Origin: an uncultured Ruminococcus sp. | GTDB taxonomy: Bacteria > Bacillota > Clostridia > Oscillospirales > Acutalibacteraceae | NCBI GenBank assembly: GCA_902799245.1 | Contig: CADBZY010000030.1 | Location: forward strand, 1 to 48,963 | Reading direction: 5' to 3' | DNA length: 48,963 nt | Part shown: positions 43,520-48,963 of the stretch, one piece after another | Layout of the letters: the number at the start of each line of letters is the position of its first letter | How positions within the stretch are numbered: the first letter of the stretch is position 1 | Made by a program: the position numbers and the translations under genes | The notes under the pieces: generated by a model | What the model was told of the DNA's origin: nothing | Databases searched by the model: none | The model's input: the letters and a program-made list of their open reading frames with translations, nothing else

Positions 43520-44467
43520 TCAAAAGATCCCTTCCAGCACCGATTTGAGGGTGTCGGCGGATTCCCTGAGAGCGAGCGCCTCCTGTCCGCTCAGTTCGAT
43601 GGGGACAGAGGCCTCAACGCCGTTTCTGCCGACGATCGCGGGCATACTCAGGGCAATGTCACTGATGCCGTAATTGTCGTGCTGTATGCAGGAAACGGGA
43701 AGGATGGATTTTTCGTCGCGCACGATTGCCTCGCAGATTCTTTTGACCGACATGGCGATGCCGTAATAGGTCGCGCCTTTGCGGTTGATGATTTCGTACG
43801 CACTGTTCTTGACGCTTTCGGCAATGGAATTCATGGATGACTGATGGTTGAAGTGTCCCCGCATTTCGCAGAAGTTATTGAGCGGAATACCGGAAACATT
43901 GGCGCTGCTCCATGCGGCGATCTCGCTGTCGCCGTGTTCGCCTATGATGAAAGCGTGAACCGATCGGCTGTCCACGCCGAGATGCTGTCCCAGAAGATAT
44001 TTCAGGCGCGCGGTGTCGAGAACCGTTCCCGAACCGAATACGCGGTTCTCGGGGAACCCGCTGAGCTTGGCTGCGGCATAGGTGAGAATATCCACAGGAT
44101 TGGCGACGATCAGAAGAATACCGTCGGTGTTGTGCTTGGCAATCTCGGGGATAATGCTCTTGAATATGCCGACGTTTTTCTTGACTAAGTCTAATCTCGT
44201 TTCGCCCGGTTTCTGTCCCGCGCCGGCCGTAACAACGATAATGGCCGCGTCGGAAATATCGGGGTATCCGCCCGCGTAAATGTTCATTGGCTTGGCGAAC
44301 GGCAGGCCGTGGCTGATGTCGAGCGCTTCGCCCTCCGCCTTCTCATGGCTTACATCGATAAGCACCATCTCAGAAAAAAGCCCGCTCTCCATCAGTGCGA
44401 ACGCCGAAGCCGAGCCGACAAATCCGCATCCCACAATAGCTACTTTTCTGCTGTTTATTTTACTCAT
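43520..44467 (-). CDS. ldh: L-lactate dehydrogenase
   Basis: A 315-residue NAD-dependent enzyme reducing pyruvate to L-lactate, a fermentation end step. Rossmann motif GCGFVGSASA (13-22); substrate Arg region GETRLDLVKKN; SGTVLDTARLKYLL with the second Arg; and the catalytic His in HAFIIGEHGDSEIAAWS. ETRLDLV and GTVLDTARL favour LDH over malate dehydrogenase (which would show the Arg at the specificity loop; here QKPGETR carries Gln). Convergent with rnr with only 13 bases between stops. Confidence 0.94.
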   Translation of the reverse strand: MSKINSRKVAIVGCGFVGSASAFALMESGLFSEMVLIDVSHEKAEGEALDISHGLPFAKPMNIYAGGYPDISDAAIIVVTAGAGQKPGETRLDLVKKNVGIFKSIIPEIAKHNTDGILLIVANPVDILTYAAAKLSGFPENRVFGSGTVLDTARLKYLLGQHLGVDSRSVHAFIIGEHGDSEIAAWSSANVSGIPLNNFCEMRGHFNHQSSMNSIAESVKNSAYEIINRKGATYYGIAMSVKRICEAIVRDEKSILPVSCIQHDNYGISDIALSMPAIVGRNGVEASVPIELSGQEALALRESADTLKSVLEGIF

Positions 44468-44495
44468 TTGCGTTACCTCATTTCATTATTATTCT

Positions 44496-44545
44496 AAAGC
44501 CCGACGGTCAATACATCTATTGTTTCCCGTCGGGCTTTATTTATT
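44496..44545. terminator. Terminator between the hydrolase and ldh
   Basis: Perfect 12-base stem AAAGCCCGACGG / CCGTCGGGCTTT with a 19-base loop; T-rich on both sides but stronger on the plus side. Confidence 0.65.
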
Positions 44546-44582
44546 CATATTATATAATAATCTCCTTGCAAAATCAAGACAA

Positions 44583-45386
44583 TTATGCAATATTTTCTCT
44601 GTTCTTTATCGCCTGTTTTAGGATTTTCGCATATTGTTCCGGCTCGGCGGTTTGAAATCCGCAGTGGGCATAGCCGTGAATATCACGGTATTCCGCGTCG
44701 GGATATGCCTTTATCAGCCGCTTGCGTGACTTGCGGGCCGGTTCTTCGTCGGAGAAGAAGAAGACCATGCGTTTCTGAGCGTCGTCATCCAATTCCGGAA
44801 GGTCGCATTTGTAGCAGATACTGACAAGATTCTTTACCGTTTTATCGGAGAAATGCCGGCGTTTTTGCGTCATCGACCTGATCAGAGGTTCGTATTGCGT
44901 TGCCTTATCCTTTGCCACGAATTGGAGAAAGGGATTGTTCATCAAGCCGTTGTACGCCGCTTTGTGATCATCGGTGTCGAATACTTTGACCAACGACTTG
45001 AATTTTCGGTGCATGAAAGAGCGGAAAACGGGATTGAAATGGAAGAACGGGCCTCCGTCAAAGAATCCGCAGGTCAGTGGGATGTTTTCCTGTTCAAGTC
45101 TTTTGACGACCGAAAGGGCGATTTCTGCCCCCATTGAACTGCCTTGTACCATTGCCATGGAATGGATGTCATTCTCTTTGAGATAACCGACGAGTCTGTC
45201 AACTTCTCCCTCCAGTGGCAGCAGGTCTGTGCCGTCATTGCCGTGACCGTCGAGAGTAGGCAGAATCACATAGTATTCATCCGCAAGGCATCTGCCGAAA
45301 GGCTCACAGTCGGCTCCGCTGCTGATCATGCCATGAATCAGCATTACTGCCGGATTCTGTCTGTTTCCGAGTGTTTGAAATGTCAT
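44583..45386 (-). CDS. Alpha/beta hydrolase
   Basis: A 267-residue cytoplasmic hydrolase of unknown substrate. Oxyanion motif LIHGMISSG, nucleophile elbow QGSSMGAEIAL (G-x-S-x-G), acid in MVFFFSDEEPAR and His in IHGYAHCGFQT form a full triad. The start at 45386 (MTFQTLGNRQ) follows GGAGG; the frame extends upstream without another site. It is 28 bases from the MarR gene and in one operon with it, so its expression probably responds to the MarR ligand. Confidence 0.88.
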   Translation of the reverse strand: MTFQTLGNRQNPAVMLIHGMISSGADCEPFGRCLADEYYVILPTLDGHGNDGTDLLPLEGEVDRLVGYLKENDIHSMAMVQGSSMGAEIALSVVKRLEQENIPLTCGFFDGGPFFHFNPVFRSFMHRKFKSLVKVFDTDDHKAAYNGLMNNPFLQFVAKDKATQYEPLIRSMTQKRRHFSDKTVKNLVSICYKCDLPELDDDAQKRMVFFFSDEEPARKSRKRLIKAYPDAEYRDIHGYAHCGFQTAEPEQYAKILKQAIKNRENIA

Positions 45387-45414
45387 CGTTAATTCCTCCA
45401 GATAAGAATAATTC

Positions 45415-45861
45415 CTACTTCTGCATGCTTCTGATGTTGCTCTCAATCACGTCTGCCATCTTGCCTAACAGCGCAACCGCTTCAGTCGGAAGTTGCTCTG
45501 CAAGCGCATTCACTTCATCCAGCATTCCACTGTGAAGTTGACGGTGCTCATTGAACACAGCCTTTCCGCTTTCGCTTAGAAAGAGTCCGGTTGATCTGCC
45601 GCCCTTTTGAGCCGGTTTTTTTTCGATAAGTCCTTTCTGATCCAGAAAAGAAATAATCTGCGATACAGCGCCCTTGGTTATCATGTATTCGGCAGCGATT
45701 TCTGTCAGAGTGATTCCCTCGCTTTCGCCTATTATTTCTATCATGTGACTTTGCGCAGGGTAGAGCACAAGATCTCCTGAATATGTGTGAGGCTTTTTTA
45801 GGGTGGAATTGTAAATATTGATAAGTCTGTACGCCCGTGACAAAAGAATATATGAGTCCAT
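45415..45861 (-). CDS. MarR-family transcriptional regulator
   Basis: A 148-residue winged-helix repressor. It shows the MarR layout: N-terminal dimer helix, PAQSHMIEIIGESEGITLTE, IAAEYMITKGAVSQIISFLD (recognition helix) QKGLIEKKPAQKGGRSTGLF (wing with the D/G-x-R-S motif), C-terminal helices. It likely represses its own operon with the hydrolase; a palindrome at 45908-45920 beside the -10 supports this. Confidence 0.92.
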   Translation of the reverse strand: MDSYILLSRAYRLINIYNSTLKKPHTYSGDLVLYPAQSHMIEIIGESEGITLTEIAAEYMITKGAVSQIISFLDQKGLIEKKPAQKGGRSTGLFLSESGKAVFNEHRQLHSGMLDEVNALAEQLPTEAVALLGKMADVIESNIRSMQK

Positions 45862-45907
45862 TCAACCACTTCCAACGCATCATTGATTGTATATTCAGCT
45901 GCTAAAC

Positions 45908-45920
45908 TTTAGAAACTAAA
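45908..45920. promoter_or_regulatory. Palindrome, likely MarR operator
   Basis: TTTAGAAACTAAA is a perfect inverted repeat, three bases downstream of the -10 of the MarR promoter, a typical repressor site. Confidence 0.55.
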
Positions 45921-45923
45921 CTA

Positions 45924-45952
45924 AGTATATCACTTGATTCTGAAATAGTCAA
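45924..45952 (-). promoter_or_regulatory. Promoter of the MarR-hydrolase operon
   Basis: On the minus strand TTGACT, 17 bases, TATACT, about 63 bases before the MarR start. Confidence 0.72.
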
Positions 45953-46015
45953 GGCTTTATGCGTAGAAAACTAATAATTCGTATGAATAAATAAATGTAA
46001 ATTTTCTGTTCTATG

Positions 46016-46044
46016 TTTACAAAGAAAAAAAAATATGGTATCAT
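46016..46044 (+). promoter_or_regulatory. Promoter of the acidic-repeat protein gene
   Basis: TTTACA, 17 bases, TATCAT, about 69 bases before the ATG. Confidence 0.6.
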
Positions 46045-46112
46045 TGTAAAAGCTGATATTTTTAGTGGGTCAGCATGAATGATTTGTGATTTATATTGTG
46101 AGGGATTGTAAA

Positions 46113-47213
46113 ATGTATGAATTCAATAGAAGAACACCTTCCAAAGATCCGTTTACGGAAAACAACACATCTGATGTTTTTTCAGATAGTGATTGGGATG
46201 CGGAAGACTTTGAGAAGAAAATCAGCTCATCTCTCAATGATAATCTGAAAGACAGCACTGATTCCCAATGGGGCGATATGCTGGATACCTTTAACAATGA
46301 GAGTTTTGATGATGATAACGGGAATAATGGAGAAAATTCCGAAAACGATAATCCATTCAGTGACGGATTCGATGACGATTTCGGAAATGACAATGAAAAT
46401 GATGACGTTTTTGATGACGATTTCGGAAATGATAATGAAAATGATGACGTTTTTGATGACGATTTCGGGAATGACAATGATAATAACGACGTTTTCGACC
46501 ATGATTTCGGAAATGACGAAGGTACAAGCGACAGTTTGGGTGATGATTTCGGTAACGAAAATGATAATCGCAACGGTTTTGACGATGATTTTGACAACGA
46601 TAGTGATTTAGGTGGAAATTTCAAATCCAATTTCAGTAATGATTTCAAACCGGATTTCAGCGACGAATTCAACGACGAAGCAGATGACGGAAGGAATGAT
46701 GAAGAATCCTCCGGAATAGGTGTAATTTTTCGACTGCTCATTCTGATTGTTGCGGTTTTAGCCGGACTTGCAATCCTTATCTATATAAGTCTGAAAAAGT
46801 CGGAAGGCGAGAGCGAAGCCAGCTCTGTTGGCAGTGAAAGCCGTATAGAAGAAATATCCGAAACGGAAGTTAGCTCCGAAACGGAAGTTAGTTCCGAAAC
46901 GGAAGTAAGTTCTGAACCGGAAGTTAGCTCTGAAGCGGAAGTTAGCTCCGAACCGGAAGTTTCATCTGAGGACACCAATAAACATAATTATAAGCAGCTG
47001 AAAAAAGGTGACAGAGGCGAAAATGTTCTGCTAATGCAAAACAGACTTTGCGAACTGGGATATTGTGCGCAGGATAGCTGCACGGGATATTACGGAGATT
47101 TTACGGTCAAGAAGGTTAAGCTCTTCCAGAAAGCGGCAGGTCTGAAACAGACCGGAACAGCTGACCCAACAACTTTGGAAAGGCTGTATGCACAGGATGC
47201 TCCCAAGGCGTAG
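46113..47213 (+). CDS. Acidic-repeat membrane protein with C-terminal peptidoglycan-binding domain
   Basis: A 366-residue protein not recognised as a whole. Residues 1-200 are strongly acidic and hold about five copies of a 14-15 residue unit (DDDFGNDNENDDVF). One helix follows (IFRLLILIVAVLAGLAILIY, about 205-224), then seven copies of SSE(T/P/A)EV (about 250-286) as a spacer, and a peptidoglycan_binding_1 domain (KKGDRGENVLLMQNRLCELG, about 297-360). The wall-binding domain must be outside, so the acidic part should be inside; lysines after the helix argue the other way, so topology is not settled by charge. Start at 46113 follows AGGG. Single gene with its own promoter and terminator. Confidence 0.83.
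   Translation: MYEFNRRTPSKDPFTENNTSDVFSDSDWDAEDFEKKISSSLNDNLKDSTDSQWGDMLDTFNNESFDDDNGNNGENSENDNPFSDGFDDDFGNDNENDDVFDDDFGNDNENDDVFDDDFGNDNDNNDVFDHDFGNDEGTSDSLGDDFGNENDNRNGFDDDFDNDSDLGGNFKSNFSNDFKPDFSDEFNDEADDGRNDEESSGIGVIFRLLILIVAVLAGLAILIYISLKKSEGESEASSVGSESRIEEISETEVSSETEVSSETEVSSEPEVSSEAEVSSEPEVSSEDTNKHNYKQLKKGDRGENVLLMQNRLCELGYCAQDSCTGYYGDFTVKKVKLFQKAAGLKQTGTADPTTLERLYAQDAPKA
46372..46540 (+). repeat. In-gene tandem repeats, about 45 bases per unit
   Basis: Four to five copies of GATGACGATTTCGGAAATGA followed by about 25 similar bases, encoding the D/N/F/G unit. The two copies at about 46372-46465 are almost identical, so copy number may vary between strains. Confidence 0.8.
46861..46970 (+). 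repeat. In-gene tandem repeats, 18 bases per unit
   Basis: Six to seven copies of GAAGTTAGCTCCGAAACG, encoding the SSETEV spacer just outside the membrane helix. Confidence 0.8.
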
Positions 47214-47244
47214 TTTTTCCATAAAATTACCGATTTGTAAGTAT

Positions 47245-47290
47245 AAAACAGAGTGCTGCGCGTGTTGTATTACGCGCAGCACTCTGTTTT
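47245..47290 (+). terminator. Terminator after the acidic-repeat gene
   Basis: Perfect 19-base stem AAAACAGAGTGCTGCGCGT / ACGCGCAGCACTCTGTTTT with an 8-base loop, followed by more T. Very strong. Confidence 0.9.
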
Positions 47291-47364
47291 TTTCACTGCG
47301 TTGCACAGAACTGTATCACGAGCGTATTATGTGAGTGAAAAACAAATAACGGAGATGATGCGTA

Positions 47365-48963
47365 ATGTGCGCGATAGCGGGAGAAGTCAGACCAAAAGGC
47401 GGCGTCACATGCGAAAGGGCGCATGAAGTGCAGGAAGTGCTGAAACGGCGCGGTCCCGACCAGAACGGAATGTATATGAGTGACAGCGCGGTGCTGATAC
47501 ATACACGGCTCTGCGTGGTGGATATCGAAAAGGGCAGACAGCCCATGCGGTGCACACACGGCGGCGGGAGATACGTGATTGTCTATAATGGGGAGCTGTA
47601 CAACACCGCCGAGATACGCGACGAACTGATCGCACGGGGCTGCGAATTCATGGGACATTCCGACACCGAGGTAGTGCTGAATGCCTACGCAGTGTTTGGC
47701 TCGGAATGTGTCTACAAATTCAACGGCATATTCGCCTTTGCCATCTGGGACGAAAAGAAGCGCAGGCTGTTCTTTGCCCGCGACAGAATAGGCGTGAAGC
47801 CCTTCTTTTACACGGTGAAGGACGGGACGTTTATCTTCGCCTCGGAGATCAAGGGAATACTTGCTGCGACAGGAAAGCAGCCGGAGATCGACGCGCAGGG
47901 CGTCATGGAGATCATGCTCATCGGACCGGGAAGGACGCCCGGCTACGGCGTGTTCAAGGAAATAGAGGAACTGAAACCCGCCTGCTGCGGCTTCTTCGAC
48001 GAGAACGGACTGCGGCTTCACGAATACTGGCGCCTGGAGGACAGGGAACACACCGAGAGCTTTGAAGAAACCGCCGAGCACGTGAGATACCTTGTCACCG
48101 ATTCGATCAGACGGCAGCTCGTGTCGGATGTGCCGATCGGGACGTTCCTATCGGGCGGACTGGATTCCAGCCTGATCTCATCGGTCGCATCACGGGAGAT
48201 GAAGGGTAGGGGAGAGGTGCTGCGAACCTTCACCGTCAGCTACAAGCACAACGACAGGTATTTCAAGGCAAGCAAATTCCAGCCGAACAGCGACAGTCAG
48301 TTCGTGGGACAGATGGTGGATTACCTCGGCTGCGACAGCCATGTGATAGAGATAGACACGCCGGAGCTGGTGCAGGCATTGTTCGATGCGGTGGAAGCGC
48401 GCGATCTTCCGGGCATGGCGGATGTAGACTCGTCGCTGCTGCTCTTCTGCCGCGAAATCAAGAAACACGTCACTGTCGCTCTTTCGGGAGAATGCGCAGA
48501 TGAAATCTTCGGCGGCTACCCGTGGTACCGCGACCCGACCGTCCGGGCGAAGGAAGGCTTCCCGTGGGCGCAGTCCACCCAATACCGCGCCGGATTCATC
48601 CGCAGGGAATTTACTTCCCTCATCGAACCCAATGAATACGTGCAGCAGAAATACAATGCGACAGTGCAAAGCACCTCGAAATTAAAAGACCTTCCCCCCC
48701 TCGAATCCCGCATGAAAGAGATGGTCAACCTCAACCACCGCTGGTTCATGCAGACGCTGCTTGACCGCAAAGACCGCATGAGTATGTACAACGGACTGGA
48801 AGTGCGCGTGCCCTTCTGCGACTGGCGGATCGCGGAATATCTCTACAGCGTGCCGTGGGAATTCAAGGACTACCGCTCGTATGAGAAGGGATTGCTGCGG
48901 GAAGCCATGAAGGACTATCTCCCCGACAAAATCCTCTGGCGGAAGAAAAGTCCCTATCCCAAG
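47365..48963 (+). CDS. asnB: Asparagine synthase (glutamine-hydrolysing), 3' end beyond the window
   Basis: At least 533 codons with no stop before the window end; the family is about 600-640, so most of it is present. It makes asparagine from aspartate, glutamine and ATP. The start MCAIAGEVRP exposes the nucleophile Cys2 after Met removal; glutaminase blocks follow (RGPDQNGMYM, IVYNGELYNTAEIRDEL, GIFAFAIWDEKKRRLFFARD, then RIGVKPFFY). The synthetase half has the PP-loop FLSGGLDSSLISS (about 260-272) and SGECADEIFGGYPWY. GGAG lies ten bases before the ATG. A long open frame on the opposite strand (47293-48081) is its shadow. Confidence 0.94.
   Translation, partial: MCAIAGEVRPKGGVTCERAHEVQEVLKRRGPDQNGMYMSDSAVLIHTRLCVVDIEKGRQPMRCTHGGGRYVIVYNGELYNTAEIRDELIARGCEFMGHSDTEVVLNAYAVFGSECVYKFNGIFAFAIWDEKKRRLFFARDRIGVKPFFYTVKDGTFIFASEIKGILAATGKQPEIDAQGVMEIMLIGPGRTPGYGVFKEIEELKPACCGFFDENGLRLHEYWRLEDREHTESFEETAEHVRYLVTDSIRRQLVSDVPIGTFLSGGLDSSLISSVASREMKGRGEVLRTFTVSYKHNDRYFKASKFQPNSDSQFVGQMVDYLGCDSHVIEIDTPELVQALFDAVEARDLPGMADVDSSLLLFCREIKKHVTVALSGECADEIFGGYPWYRDPTVRAKEGFPWAQSTQYRAGFIRREFTSLIEPNEYVQQKYNATVQSTSKLKDLPPLESRMKEMVNLNHRWFMQTLLDRKDRMSMYNGLEVRVPFCDWRIAEYLYSVPWEFKDYRSYEKGLLREAMKDYLPDKILWRKKSPYPK

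Noticed and set aside
46091-46741. A 216-codon minus-strand frame rich in Ser, Lys and Leu
   Set aside because: Mirror of the acidic tandem repeats; repetitive DNA keeps other frames open.
46372-46970. CRISPR-like array
   Set aside because: Repeats are in frame within a gene, without unique spacers, and encode low-complexity protein.
47293-48081. A 262-codon minus-strand open frame
   Set aside because: It lies entirely over the asparagine synthetase gene, whose frame carries all family motifs; the minus frame has no ribosome site and no recognisable domain.

Overview
The window looks like chromosomal DNA from a low-to-mid GC Gram-positive anaerobe of the class Clostridia, probably Oscillospiraceae/Ruminococcus-like. 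Signs are strong AGGAGG-type ribosome binding sites, many lipoprotein and membrane-anchored ECF sigma/anti-sigma systems, a BlaI/M56 pair, an NAD-type malic enzyme, L-lactate dehydrogenase and a secG-rnr pair. No rRNA and no CRISPR array is present; there are three tRNA genes. The genus is an inference from gene style only.

Layout. 1-5.1 kb: two lipoproteins built from tyrosine/aspartate-rich YD-like repeats, an IS5-family insertion that cut a small gene, and a three-gene membrane/secreted operon of unknown role. 5.4-10.7 kb: an FtsX-type ABC transporter followed by its response regulator and histidine kinase; the kinase reading frame is broken near its N-terminus. 10.76-11.64 kb: a second IS5-type element (two-frame transposase, TTA target duplication). 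11.8-13.3 kb: PadR regulator, two paralogous small membrane proteins and a decayed RDD protein. 13.5-17.5 kb: a lipoprotein, then a BlaI repressor with an M56 sensor peptidase whose extracellular part is made of the same YD-like repeats as the 0-2 kb lipoproteins; a textbook BlaI operator overlaps the promoter. 17.5-22.8 kb: an ABC ATPase remnant, two ECF sigma/anti-sigma pairs and a sigma-factor fragment. 22.8-24.1 kb: remnant of a conjugative-type element next to tRNA-Val and tRNA-Thr.

24.7-34.6 kb is mostly housekeeping and cell-surface: malic enzyme, a 1332-residue cell-wall lysozyme with ten SH3 domains, cyclophilin, and a heterodimeric ABC exporter. 34.9-40.5 kb is the most unusual part: four intact genes plus one remnant encode proteins with an N-terminal TIR-like domain, one membrane helix and an extracellular leucine-rich-repeat-like region, i.e. 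a Toll-receptor-like architecture in reverse order. Only the last one keeps the TIR glutamate. The cluster ends in a terminator next to tRNA-Arg. 40.8-49 kb: secG, rnr, ldh, an alpha/beta hydrolase with its MarR regulator, an acidic-repeat membrane protein with a peptidoglycan-binding domain, and the start of asparagine synthetase B running off the window.

Much of the accessory content is about sensing the cell exterior: two-component/ABC, BlaI/M56, two ECF systems and the TIR-LRR cluster all place a sensor across the membrane. All family assignments were made by reading motifs; no database search was run.
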